Origin: Aquatica leii
Taxonomy: Eukaryota; Arthropoda; Insecta; Coleoptera; Lampyridae
Length of the DNA stretch: 64,000 bases
Assembly (NCBI GenBank): GCA_035610365.1
Contig: CM069437.1
Span: 32,259,507-32,323,506, forward strand
Reading direction: 5' to 3'
Shown: one piece after another, positions 23,030 to 33,859 of the stretch
How the letters are laid out: each line of letters begins with the position of its first letter
How positions within the stretch are numbered: the stretch's first letter is position 1
The notes under the pieces: generated by a model
What the model was told of the DNA's origin: nothing
The model's database searches: none
The model's input: the letters and a program-made list of their open reading frames with translations, nothing else
Program-made: the position numbers and the translations under genes

Positions 23030-23690
23030 GGAGAACAAAAAGAGTTGGGTAAGTTTTCATTTCATCATATGAATATCCATCTCGAATACGTACGAAGTTG
23101 AGCAAAAGACAACAAGTCTTAACTTTGCTTTTTGCAAGATCTATGTGGACATTCAGTGGCCTATGAAATATCCTCCATTTATTGGATAAAATATCAAACG
23201 TACATTCAACGTATCATCGACCTCTCGACAACTTATAATTAAATATTTTTTTAGTGTGACTGAAATTATTTCCTCCATACGGTTGCATTATATGTGTATG
23301 TAATCCAAATGCTTCACCTACAAACACATATGGGAATAAATATAGGATATTTTCTGACAGTTTAGTAGATTCAGAAATTTTTAACGACGATTGGTTTACG
23401 AGTTCATTATAAAATGAGCTGGCAACACAATCCAGAAATAATTTTTATAGATAATGAACCAGAATCCGTAGGTTTAATTACTCTTATATGCTTTCCATCG
23501 ATTGCGTCAATACAATGAAAAGTCGAAAATAGTAATGCAGTTCCATCAATGAAAAAATAAATTAAGCTGATTTCAGGGTTACAAGTCCAAAAGAAATGGA
23601 AAGGGATAAAGTCATGTTCCGCTTGAGAGGTCAAGAGGCAGAAATCCATAAAATCTAGATCCGGGGGTGAACGAAAGAGTGAATACATTT
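23030..23690 (-). pseudogene. PIF/Harbinger (HARBI1-like) transposase, C-terminal part
   Basis: Minus-strand reading from about 23690. The first catalytic block is CIDAIDGKHIRVIKPTDSGS (about 23530-23470), where the Asp of AIDGKHI is the first DDE residue of this family. Downstream, in another frame, come LFPYVFVGEAFGLHTHIMQP and FNYKLSRGR with YVECTFDILSNKWRIFHRPL (about 23220-23140), the conserved C-terminal part. A deletion between them and frameshifts kill it. The N-terminus is missing and is replaced by the diverging BESS-domain gene relic. Confidence 0.8.
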
Positions 23691-24005
23691 ACATCAAGCA
23701 GTTGCAGTTCTTGCAAAGAGTAGTGAGAAACACACCAGATGGTGGTACTCTAAAAAACAGCGGGGAAGATCCGATAGCAGATCGCTCCCAAAAAAAAGAA
23801 GAGAAAAACAGATGCAGCAAGATGCGAAGAGGATCCATTCATTACAGCGTTAAATAGATCAAGTGAAACCCGAGAACTACGTGATCATGATGACAACGAC
23901 GAAGACCGATTATTTTTCATGTCCTTGCTCAGTACTTTGCAAAATGTACCCCGTGAGAGAAAAATAGCTACAAAAAAAACAAGTTGTTCAAAGCAATACG
24001 TTCCA
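23660..24005 (+). pseudogene. Harbinger accessory MADF/BESS-type protein, C-terminal part
   Basis: A plus-strand frame with KSEYIYIKQLQFLQRVV near 23672, then after a frameshift FITALNRSSETRELRDHDDN and DEDRLFFMSLLSTLQNVPRE (about 23900-23960). The second stretch resembles a BESS motif (acidic lead, Leu-Leu pairs, then LQNVP). PIF/Harbinger elements usually encode a second DNA-binding protein beside the transposase, and here it runs divergently from the transposase fragment. Only the C-terminal part is seen. Confidence 0.6.
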
Positions 24006-24095
24006 TGGCCATATATCTGGTGATGAACAAACACAGCATACTGAATGCACGAACCCATGTACCAACTAAATACATGGTATATAGTTATAATGATT
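23988..24095 (+). repeat. Harbinger-associated direct repeat, copy 1
   Basis: About 105 bases, from ACAAGTTGTTCAAAGCAATA through CATATATCTGG and CAGCATACTGAATGC, recur in direct orientation with roughly 80% identity at 27934-28035. Both copies lie beside Harbinger coding relics and look like the same part of two related elements. Confidence 0.75.
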
Positions 24096-24482
24096 TCTAA
24101 TGGCAGAATCGCAAACGGTGTTTAACAATGAGTTAAATAAAACCAAAATAATTTATTTGAGACCAGAAACAGACCATACAAGTAGAGTAAAAAGGTAAAC
24201 GTATATATACAGGGTGGTCACTTTTGAAATGCACACTATTATGATATCCTAAACCGGTAGAGATACATAGTTCGTTAAATTACAAAATTGTTGTGCGTTT
24301 TCATTGTTATCAAGGATATGAAATAAAATTTGAGATAACTCGGATCCTTCCTGAAATACCTTGAAGAAACCAATGAATTTCGTTTCGTTCGAAAAAACAT
24401 TGCCAAAAATTGATAATTTTTGGGGAAAAGTGGTTTCCTCAGACAAATGAAGTAAAACAATAGAGACATCTGTAATAAAAGA

Positions 24483-26215
24483 ATCTCAAAAAGTAGTTCA
24501 AATATTTTCTATTGAATCTACAGCGGGTACAGAAGTTGGATACGATTCTATAACCTCTGCTGAAACTTCTGTAGTTTCGGTGAATTGTAATGCTGTCGAA
24601 TCACAAAATTTAACTAAAAATAAAAATTTCATATTTGATGTAAGCAAATGGGACGATCTATCTGAAGAAGAAATAATCATTTGGATGCAAAGAGGCCCGG
24701 AGAAATGTCAAAATTGGATTAAGTCCTTTGAAAAATCAAGACGGAATTTTACACTTCAAACAAGGTATTGTTTCAGCGGACTCTTTTACAATCAAAACCA
24801 AATGGGAAAAAAAATTAAAAGAGAATGGTTACTTTATTCCCTCTTTAATGGCAAGGTTTATTGCTTCATATGTAAATTACTTTGTTCTTTCTCTACGAGT
24901 TTGGCCACTGACGGTTTTGACGACTAGCGAAATCTTGTTGTACTTAAATCTCATGAAAACTCATATGATCATCGAACGGCCTTGCTTGCCTATTTAAAAA
25001 GAAAAAATGGAGACGGTGTTATAAACTCTGAATTTGAGAAATAAATTAGGGCAGAACCAAACTACTGGAAGTCTTAAAACGTGTGGTAGCAGGCGTTTGC
25101 ACTTTATCTGAGAGAGGCTTAGCCTTCCGAGGAGGTTGCGAAAATTTTGGTTCTCCACTTAACGGAAATTACCTTGGCATTCTGGAGCTGCTTGCAGAAT
25201 TTGACCCTTTTTAAAACATCACATTGATCGATTTGGGAATTTTGGTAGTGGACGCGTAACATATTTGTCAAAAACAATTTGCGATGAAATTAGTACATCG
25301 AAAATAAATGTGAAATAGACTTTTCTAAATGCAGAGGACAGTTCAACGATAACGCTGCAAATATGTGTGGAAGGTATAATGGAATGCAGAAAAAATTTTT
25401 AGAAAAAAATAAATACGCAATATATGTACCCTGCGCTGGACAATCTTTAAATCTTATTAGCCGTGCTTCTGTTGTCTCCTGTTTAAACTCTGTTATTTTT
25501 TTTAGAATTATTCAGCAATTGTATGTATTTTTTGCAGCCTCAACAACGCGATGAACTAAATTCAAGCAAAACTTAGATTCTGAGATCTACTGAGATTGAT
25601 ACTCGTTGGAGCTTACACTGAGATGCGACGTCTGCAGTTTTCTTTAGTTAGTCAGTTCTGCTTTCCAAGGTGAAACAATTTGTATGGACACAGCTGCTAA
25701 ATTGTCTTAATCTCGTGTGAACTTTTTGGTGAAAATCAGAGAGAATGGAAATTAAGATTACCAGAAGAGAATTATAAATTTGCCAATAGAAATCAAACGA
25801 GAACAAAGCAAAAAAAGCAAATAAATGACGGTTCTACTGAGCATGCATTTGAGTATATGTCCCCGACAGATACATTCAGGATGAATACTTTTATGGTTAT
25901 CGTTGATTTACTTCAGAATAATTTGTAAAAAAGATCTCACCTGTATAAAGATCTATTTAAAAAGTTTTCATTTTTATTAAATACAGAAATTAGTTACTGT
26001 GACTTGAAAGAAAATTTAAATTTCTTTAAAAAAAGTTACCCGGATGACTTAATGGAGGAGAATGAAATACTGTATAACGAATTACAGCATTTTTATACAT
26101 ATATTTATAGTCACAAAAACTCTAAATCCGGTGCTGACCATATTTCAACGTTTGAATATTTACTTGAATTAATTTGGTACTTTCCACAACGTAAATTATC
26201 TTCTAGTGATTGAAA
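24483..26215 (+). pseudogene. ZMYM1-like hAT transposase, missing the hATC end
   Basis: Plus-strand reading starts upstream of 24580. It gives WDDLSEEEIIIWMQRGPEKC, then the TTF-type zinc finger (REWLLYSLFNGKVYCFICKL, about 24817-24876). Frameshifted stretches follow, with a core around CRGQFNDNAANMCGRYNGMQ (about 25330-25390) and IYVPCAGQSLNLISRASVV, where Asp-Asn-Ala-Ala-Asn-Met carries a catalytic Asp of the hAT fold. The last part (25984-26213) has DLKENLNFFKKSYPDDLMEE. The C-terminal hATC domain is absent. A different member of the same family is at 4127-4952. The ORF is broken in many places. Confidence 0.85.
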
Positions 26216-26269
26216 CTGCAAATGTAATAAATGTGTTGACACAAATTAATATAAATCCGGAATTTTCAC

Positions 26270-26973
26270 AATTGCCTTGGAATGTGATTTATCAAAATCC
26301 GGGGTTCAAAAAATTCTGAAGAAACATAATTACTATGATTTCAAGTTTAAACAGCTACCAAACTTCCATCCAGGAAACTCTTGTGGATTTTGAGTTTTCT
26401 GCTAAAATATCAACAGCGGAATGTTTAATAGAAAAGATAAACCTTTTTATGTTACTGAGAATCTTTACTTAACCTAGGAAGTAAGGCTGCAGATTAGTTT
26501 TTCTGGTAATGGTTGGTCTGGTCGACGATCAATTACTAGGCTTATTTTTTATTTCAGCTCGTTTAACTGGTCCATCTGACCTAGAATTTTTTTCAGAATG
26601 GTTTTGAAGAAATACCGATCGCAAAGTTTAAAAATTTGAAGTGCTTTCAGCAGGATGAACCATTTCCTTAAAATAATAGAATTTGTACTCAGTATTTGAA
26701 CGAACGGTTTCCAAATTTTGAATAGAAACTAATGTCCTTCTGCGTAGGCCACCACGATCACCTTGTTTAAACCCTCTTGATTATTTCTTGTGGGATTCAT
26801 TAAAAAGTATAGTCTACGATAGACCAATCGAAAATGTGGAATACTTACAAGCACAAATTAGGCAAGTATTTTATACTATCACACCAGCAAGCATTCAAAA
26901 TGCAGTAAGGAACATGGATCAAAGAAGCATAGAACATATGAGAAGACATTTTGAACAATTCATAAAGTTTTAA
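26270..26973 (+). pseudogene. DUF4817/IS630-Tc1-type transposase
   Basis: Begins with an HTH end QKILKKHNYYDFKFKQLPNF (about 26303-26362). A DDE stretch follows with GMFNRKDKPFYVTENLYLT, then QLLGLFFISARLTGPSDLEF (about 26535-26594), and a C-terminal part that is open from about 26745 to the stop at 26973: LRRPPRSPCLNPLDYFLWDS, then IVYDRPIENVEYLQAQIRQV. The last block matches the C-terminus of insect Tc1/IS630-like transposases. Two or more frameshifts separate the blocks. It belongs with the long TIRs at 24209 and 27490. Confidence 0.75.
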
Positions 26974-27489
26974 TGCGTTGTTATTGTTTCTACTCATTTG
27001 TTATTTTGTGACAACTAGATTTAGACAATAAACTGTTAAATTGATATTTAAGGTAGTTAATATAGTTAGATGACCCATATGTTTTACACCGTAGAATTCG
27101 TTTTTTTTAATATAATACAAAATGTGCAACTATAAAAAATCAAAAGTTGTCAACGAAAACATAAAAATCTAGTAGACCGAGAAAATTTTTGAAACGTTGA
27201 GTAGATATGTAAATTTGGTAGATGTCATCTAATACAATGAGGTAATAACAAAAATATGAGTTAAAAAGAAAACGAAGGACATCAGTTTTTTCAAGATATT
27301 TCAAGAAGGAACCGAGTTAGCAATTTTTTTTTATATCGTTAATGAAATGAAAACGTACTACTTGAAATTAAATGAAATTTTTGTAACAGTTGAAATTTTA
27401 AGATATTCGCTAATAAAATCAATTCTGCTTTGTTTTGAAGAATACATGGAAGTTTCCAACTTTGCACAAATCTCTTGAAAAGTAAGGTC

Positions 27490-27890
27490 AAGAAATTTCT
27501 CTTAAATTCGTATCTCTCCAAGCTTTTGCCGTGAATCTTCTTTTTCTATTTTCATTCATAAACTGATATGCATAACATTGAGTCTCTCTGACATTCATGT
27601 CTATGAGTTTGTTAGTAAAAATAATTAAAAACCCGAGAATATTGTCCTTAGATTAGGTAACACTAGGTTTTCCAGTAAATGGAAATGAAATGCGTCTTAC
27701 TCCATTTCGTACTCAAATTGTATCTACTGAGGCAACAACTGGAGTAGATATCAGATGATCGTCATTCAAGACTAAATTATTGTTGTATACTTCTTCATTC
27801 TCACTTGAACTTTCGTCTTCTGACAAATTCCATTAGATTTCGTTTTGAAACATAGTCGTCAACTTCGAATAAATTATTTACAACAGAAGC
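27490..27890 (-). pseudogene. piggyBac transposase, N-terminal fragment
   Basis: Minus-strand reading: an acidic start NLSEDESSSENEEVYNN (about 27830-27780), then a GFLIIFTNKLIDMNVRETQ block with YAYQFMNENRKRRFTAKAWR (about 27650-27520). That is the layout of piggyBac N-termini before the DDE domain. Reading ends where the inverted repeat of the neighbouring element begins. Confidence 0.6.
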
Positions 27891-27933
27891 TTTTCTCTTT
27901 TCTATAATAATAAAAAGTCTGTTTTACAACAAG

Positions 27934-28460
27934 CTGTTCAAGGCAATACGTTCAATAGCCATATATCTGGTTATGAACAAAACCAGCATACTGAATGCGC
28001 GAATCTGCGTACAAACCAAATATACGGTATGCCTACTCAGCGGTCTGCTGCTACTACTTTTATGCTTACATAAACCTTCAATTTCCTCAATAAGTCTTAT
28101 CGTCCACTAACACAAGCATTTCTGACCATGGAACATAGATCTGTTTTAAAAACTTCAACCTATCTATGTTCAAAATGATACTGATTTTTTAAGATAATAA
28201 AGACATATTTGTACATGTAGTTTTTTCTAAAACTACAAGAGACTCGCCCTAAAGTGACGAATGATTTTTCTTCTGGTGTTTTTTGGATTTAGATGGATTT
28301 TCGTAGGATGGTGTCTTTTTTGGACAAATGATTCTTGCACAAACTTAGTAATTCATTGAATGACGCGATTGACATCCGCAGAAAACTTGTTTGGATACTT
28401 TAGCAAATCATCGTACAAGGTTAAAAATACTCCACTTATAAAACGATTAGCAACAAAGGA
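27934..28460 (-). pseudogene. PIF/Harbinger N-terminal relic plus direct repeat copy 2
   Basis: 27934-28035 is the second copy of the repeat at 23988. To its right the minus strand reads SFNELLSLCKNHLSKKDTIL near 28360-28300 and KTPEEKSFVTL, resembling the N-terminal helical region of Harbinger transposases. The rest is too degraded to follow. It probably derives from a relative of the 23-24 kb element. Confidence 0.5.
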
Positions 28461-28710
28461 TGTACCCAAAATTGCTTCTTTTTCTGCAGCATTCTTCGTC
28501 GCACATATAAGTGCAGTGCTATTTCGTCAACGTCCATACTGCAAATCTAATTTGTGTGAAGTGAACAGGTGGGTTGGTACGTATTAATTGGAAATCAGTA
28601 TTTTTATGTTTTGATATTAAATTCATTCCTGTGTTTCTGTAAGATTATAATAGTTGAACGATTGTGTGAACCATTTAGAACAAAATGAATTTAATATTAT
28701 AAATATTAAA

Positions 28711-30510
28711 CCCAGTGTGGCACTTACCTCAAATTTATCGGTTTTAAGGTAAGTGTATACATCAAGTGACGCTCTTACCTCATGTTAGTTTATAATTGAG
28801 GAATGATATTTCTTTTGTGTTTCAGCTAATAATGCCCAGAAATTACACACAAAAATTAATAAAGCGAGCAGCTACACTAAAGGAGACTCTTTAGAGGCAA
28901 TTCGAAATGGAACTGTTAGTTTTAAACGAGCTAGTTATGTGATCATAATAAAGGCAGGCGAGGCGCTAAAACAAATAATTGCGGACACAAATTGGGGTAT
29001 AGAAAAATAGGATTTTTGCCTATCGAGACGGGAAGTTTAGACGCAGACACCGTCAATCGATAAAAAAACCGCCGAATGTTGAAATCACCAGAAGAAACTG
29101 CCAAGACACATTCATTGTTCATGAATATTTTGTTTTGCTCAAAAACACTCTCTTAGAGTTAGGCATTCTCGAAATTCCATCAACACGCACTACTAGCGCT
29201 CCCGGTCGAAACAACACAACGGTGTTAGGCGCCTACAGCGCTGCAGGCAAAAAAGCGATCCCGCTAATTATTTTTAAAGTGAAGGATGTGTAGGATGAAT
29301 GAACCGCCAAAAAACAAGATCCAAATCACTCTAGACTATCGTATGCTGCAACCCAAAGAGGTTGGATGGAGACTCCCGCATTTTATAACATTATTTTTTA
29401 TTTGGTCGGGAACTGTAACCGGATCTACGACGAATTGAAGACGACTCATGTTGACATTGACTTGATAAAAGAAGCTATGGCATTATTATTCTAAAATTGC
29501 CACCTCATTTAATTCATATCCTGCAGCAGCTTGATACTGCTGCTTTTAAATCACTGAAGGTTACTTGAGATGTGAAACTTGTTAAATGGCAAAGATGTAA
29601 CCCAGACAAAAAAATTATTTAAAAAACTTTTGCACGATAAATAAAAGAGGTTTGGGAAAAAGCAACTCGAACTTTGATTCAGAACGGATTTAAGAAGGTT
29701 AGAATTTACTTTTACGATAACACAGCTGTTTCCAAAGAAAAATTTAACTGTATATCTTTTAAAAGTTGGAAAAACCATCTTAAGAATGACATGCATGTAA
29801 CGGCTGAGTTACCAAGTGAAAGCGGTGGCGCTACTCTTAGAATTTCATTTGAAGAACTACTACTGTCAGCCGTAAAACAAATTAAAATAATCAAGATGCG
29901 ATTAAACTAAAGAAAAGAATTGCGAGAGGTGCAAAAGCCATAACAAGAAGTAAAGTTATAGAAAGACTGCAGGATAGATAATTAAAGAAAAATAAAATTG
30001 GAATAAAAAACAAGAAAACTGAAGACAAAAACTCATAGAGCCTAAAGGTAAACTAAAAAAAAAACAATCCAAGCCAAAAATGTTTGAAGAGTCAAAGACT
30101 GAAGATGAAGAATTTAATATGTGTGATGAGGAGTCTGATTTAACTTTAGAGGGAATAATTGACCAATAGAAGAGAATGAGGGAATCGAATGACAAATTAC
30201 TGATATTAAAGAAACTGATTGGGTGTTAGTTAATTCCAAGGAAAAAAAGCGTCAAATATTATGTTGGTCTAGTTTTGGTCAAAAATCTTGACACTGAAGC
30301 AAACGAAACGCAAATAAATTTCACGAGAAAAAGTATATCTATTCAAAAATTGATTTTTTAAGAAAATGACATAATTTAAAAACTTTAGTTTATCCATATT
30401 GTTATCATATGTATGCATCACTGTTATATAACAACGCATTTTTGATAGCACTTATAGAGTTAATGGCACTTTAAACTTGAACTAGCCCAAATTCAGTATG
30501 CACTTACCCC
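28711..30510 (+). mobile_element. pogo/Tigger-type element relic
   Basis: CAGTGTGGCACTTACC at 28713 and CAGTATGCACTTACC at 30494 are related end-like motifs but lie in the same orientation, so the right one may belong to another copy. The transposase lies between them. A perfect 9-bp inverted repeat CACTTACCT/AGGTAAGTG spans 28721-28755. Confidence 0.5.
28827..30300 (+). pseudogene. pogo/Tigger (DDE_1, jerky-like) transposase
   Basis: Starts around MPRNYTQKLI (28829), followed by a psq-type HTH relic with SYTKETL and EAIRNGTVSFKRASYV. After a deletion come HEYFVLLKNTLLELGILEIP (about 29122), SAPGRNNTTVLGAYSAAGKK (about 29200-29260) and AIPLIIFKVKDV, then SYAATQRGWMET (about 29335), all in family order for the DDE_1 core. 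A C-terminal piece near 30200-30270 (TDWVLV, then RQIYYVGLVLVKN across a frameshift) matches the tail common in this group. The catalytic Asp blocks are partly deleted and stops are frequent. Inactive. Confidence 0.82.
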
Positions 30511-30549
30511 AACCAACATTGAACATTACAATTAGTGTAGTCAAAACAG

Positions 30550-30965
30550 CTACAAGAGCGTTTACATGGAATTATATGAAATAATTAAGTGAGAAGCGAA
30601 ACAAAAAAATATATATATAACAGTATAGCCAAAAATTTAACTTTATGCGAAGGTAAAACGTGGTCAATGACAACACAGAATACAATAAGAACAATTGAAC
30701 TCAATTTCTTAAGCAGAAAACAAATGCCAAACAGAAAAAATTTGTAGAAAAGTAGAAGTTACATCGTCTTTTACAAGGAATCTAGATATAGAATACTAAG
30801 ATAATATGGACATATTGAGCTGATGCTAGAGGAAGGAACACCAAAAACCATACCCAACTGAAAACCACAAGGAAAAAGAAAGGAAGGAAGACCGGAAAAC
30901 GTACGTCAATAGTATAATAAAGCAAAAAGAACTTAAGCAGAGAGATTGGAAAAACTAAATATTAT
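30550..30965 (+). pseudogene. LINE ORF2 C-terminal fragment
   Basis: Plus-strand reading near 30800-30960 gives YGHIELMLEEGTPKTIPN and KPQGKRKEGRPENV. The pattern of Gly-His-Ile followed by Gly-Lys-Arg-x-x-Gly-Arg-Pro is typical of the post-RT tail of insect non-LTR elements. Upstream parts are too mutated to place. Clade not determined. Confidence 0.6.
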
Positions 30966-31309
30966 GAAAGTTCGAAACTACAAACCCGTAGAGAAAGAAA
31001 TCGAAAATAAAAAAGTTTATTCGTGAAGCTTTTACATTTAGTCAAAAAAATTGTTATTTAATAATACACAACTTAATTGTGACAACAGTACTTTGCTAAA
31101 ACATATTTCTATTTCCACACAGTAACGTGCCTATATGCTACTTAGTTACGGAACGGTGATTAAACTTGATTACTACTTCTATATAAAGTTAGTATTTAAT
31201 CTGAAGATCAGCCGTCGCCTAGCAACTTAAGAGCTTACTTATTACGCCGAGTACTCGAATTCAGATCTCAGTAACGGCTAAAATTTAAATTTAAAATCTT
31301 CTTTAAAAT

Positions 31310-31780
31310 TTCTCTACGTCTAAATTTTTTGAAATTTTTCTAATCATACTGTCAGCTTCTTCAGAATACTGCGTCCAGTTTGTCCCATACATGACTTTCC
31401 ACAACTATACTAAAGTTCGTAGATTTTTTTGGTTCGTAGCTGGGTAATCGGTCTTTCTTGTAGATAGAAATTGTTCGATCTTCTTGACTTACTTTAATGT
31501 TCCTCCTGTCTAACACTTTCTTCAATCTATAGTCACCCCGGCAACGTAGAGTAAGTAAGCGAATCCAGCTGGCGCTGGTTGTGGTTTACTCCTCTTTGTA
31601 GTACTTGTTCTTTCGATTTCTTTAGATTTATATTCATTTCTTCAGCGCGTCAGTTACCCGTAGAATCTCTGCGGAGCGATTTTCTAAATCACTAATCTTT
31701 TCCGCCCGTTGTAAGTGTGTGATAAGTGATCTTTGATGTCTGTATGAGTTTTTTCCCACCCATTGCGGCGCCACTCTTTT
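31310..31780 (-). pseudogene. Penelope-like element, RT end and GIY-YIG endonuclease
   Basis: Minus-strand reading. A stretch QLDSLTYSTLPG near 31590 and a segment around KKVLDRRNIKVSQEDRTISI (about 31525-31460) lead into KKIYEL, YSCGKSCMGQTGRSIL (about 31420-31350). The Cys-Gly-Lys-Ser and Gly-Gln-Thr-Gly-Arg-Ser pattern is the GIY-YIG endonuclease found at the C-terminus of Penelope-like retroelements, with the first Tyr motif damaged. The RT core is not seen. Confidence 0.65.
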
Positions 31781-32059
31781 GTTCGTAAAAATTTTTATTT
31801 CACAAGAACTACATTGTACTTAAACATAACGAATTTTACGAGCAGAATAGTGGTGCCGCAATGGATTCTCCGTTATCACTAGTGATTGCGAATATTTTCA
31901 TGAAACCCTTTTGAAAAAACTAACAGTATGAACAGCAAAACGTCAAGTTTTAACAATGGAAAAAAGCCGTGAAAGCTCACATTCAATTAATTTTAGAACT
32001 TTCATTCCATGTATCTCAAATTGATAAAAACACTACTGTTAATTGCAGACACATTTAAA

Positions 32060-33600
32060 ATTAAACTGAAAATGGTAGTAAGCCATCGACAGATTCTACG
32101 AGACGTGGAGTAGCTAATACGCTTTTGATCTTAGCTTTTTTGACTTTTTCATCTACGTAATCGTCATAATGCATAGTGGATAGCAATACTACGTACTTTT
32201 TTTTGAACATATGAGATACTATGCTTTGATTTGAAGCAAACCCAAAAACTGAAGAAATAATTTCACGTTGCTTAGATGGTAGAAATTGGTGAGGAATAAA
32301 TCTTTTATTTTGTGAAATGTACCAACATAAGTTAGTTTTTGCTGTAAAGTTTAAATAAATAATGCCAATTGTCTCTTGTAATGTTTTTTACCGGTGCTGT
32401 TTGCAGGTTCAACAAGGCGAAGTTATATTTCGGTTGATACTAAAAATTTACATGCATTTTTGTTTTCCACACTATTTTAAAATTGGTCATGTAATGTGTA
32501 ATGACTAATGAGTCTACTAAACTATGCACTTTTATACTATACCTAGCAAAGTACTTTGCCAGTTTGCAAAAATATACATTCTGAAGGTACAGCGGCTTCG
32601 GAAAGGTACCAACATTTTGTCTACCGTCAGAACGTTTTTAACAAATTCATTATAGATAGATGTAATCGCATCAAACTTATCTTTTTCATAAAATCTAAGA
32701 CATCACAGTAAAAATAAGTCTCTACCCGTTTCATCAATGACCCAAAGCGATGATCGCAGGTTTTCATGCCCATATTTAAAAAACCCAGTAAATATAAAAG
32801 GCCAAAGAACGTTCCCAATTCTTCTTTATTGGTTTGTTCCGTTTCTTAAATTTTTTTTATCGACTTTATATGTTTCTCATTTTTACGTTTGTATGAAAAA
32901 CTCATTGTTCAATAATAGATCTGGTTATTATTAGCCCTTAAGATTCTAACAGAGATGTTAGAAAATTTTGACAAAGTGAACCTTTTAAACCTGAAATAAT
33001 TTTTACGATATTTTCTGGTTATAATTTCTTTCTTCTCTCTGGTGCAATTTTTTACTACTTTGTTCTGTCTTTTTGTACTATGATGATCTTTTTCACACTA
33101 ATAATTGTGATTCTTCTGTAGAAACATCTTTATCACAAGGTTTATAGTCAACTTCGCTTTTCGAATAATGTTCACTAAACTCTTCAACATCTCTCTCTTC
33201 ATAATGGCTTTTGTTATCAGTAGTAGAAATTTTACTACATGCACTCCGTTTATCTTCTTTGTCATTTTGGATGACATTTGATGTAGAAGCTGTAAGAAGA
33301 AGACTTGGTCACTTTTGCCATATTTTATTTATAACTTTGGGTATCTTACTCATTCACTCTAAATCACCTTCAGACAGCGATATAACATCTATGTTCTAAA
33401 AAAAATTAAGAATACTGATTTCCGATAACAAAAATTCGCGAAAACTTATATTAAAAAAACTCATCGATTATAAACCAAAAAGAGTATAAACTATTCCCTT
33501 ATGTTATCACTATCTACAGGTCATTTGATCCACAAGCTTTGAAAATAATACCAAAGCATTCATCTATGGATACGTCACAAATACTGTTTACATAAGCCTC
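32060..33600 (-). pseudogene. piggyBac transposase, copy 1
   Basis: Minus strand. The degraded acidic N-terminus is at about 33400-32940. Next come FFGLLYLLGFLNMG (32810-32770) and GHENLRSSLWVIDETGRDLF in the neighbouring frame, then FRSRCTFRMYIFA (about 32600-32570). The DDE central part follows near 32380 (ITRDNWHYLFKLY), and QREIISSVFGFASNQSIVSH with VVLLSTMHYDDYVDEK (about 32270-32160). The order is that of the piggyBac DDE domain. Frameshifts and stops occur throughout. A second copy lies directly to its right in the same orientation. Confidence 0.82.
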
Positions 33601-33859
33601 CCCCACCCTCTTGCTCCTATGCAGTTCTTTGGATCAGTTTAACCTGAAAGTAGTGATTAAGGGTTAGCAAAAAAATATGTAAACATTAATTATAGGCCGG
33701 TGATAAAAACATTATTAATAAAACTTACTAATACGCTCTTAGGGATTTTAGTAGATAAAACCACAAATGTAAAAGGTCGTTATATAGCCAATTTAATTGT
33801 CAGGTTCCTAAATCAAGAGGAACCGGAAAAAAGTTTCTTATGAGCAATTGGTCAATTCC

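Larger units (their letters stand above)
24209..27490 (+). mobile_element. DUF4817-type DNA transposon with long TIRs, carrying a hAT insert
   Basis: The left end at 24209 begins ACAGGGTGGTCACTTTTGAA. The segment 24290-24370 (AACTCGGATCCTTCCTGAAA and following) is matched, inverted, by 27250-27345 (AACTCGGTTCCTTCTTGAAA on the minus strand), with further inverted similarity outwards to about 27490. The transposase is at 26270-26973. Between it and the left TIR a hAT gene is inserted (24483-26215). The right boundary is approximate: it is where piggyBac-like minus-strand reading begins. Confidence 0.65.
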
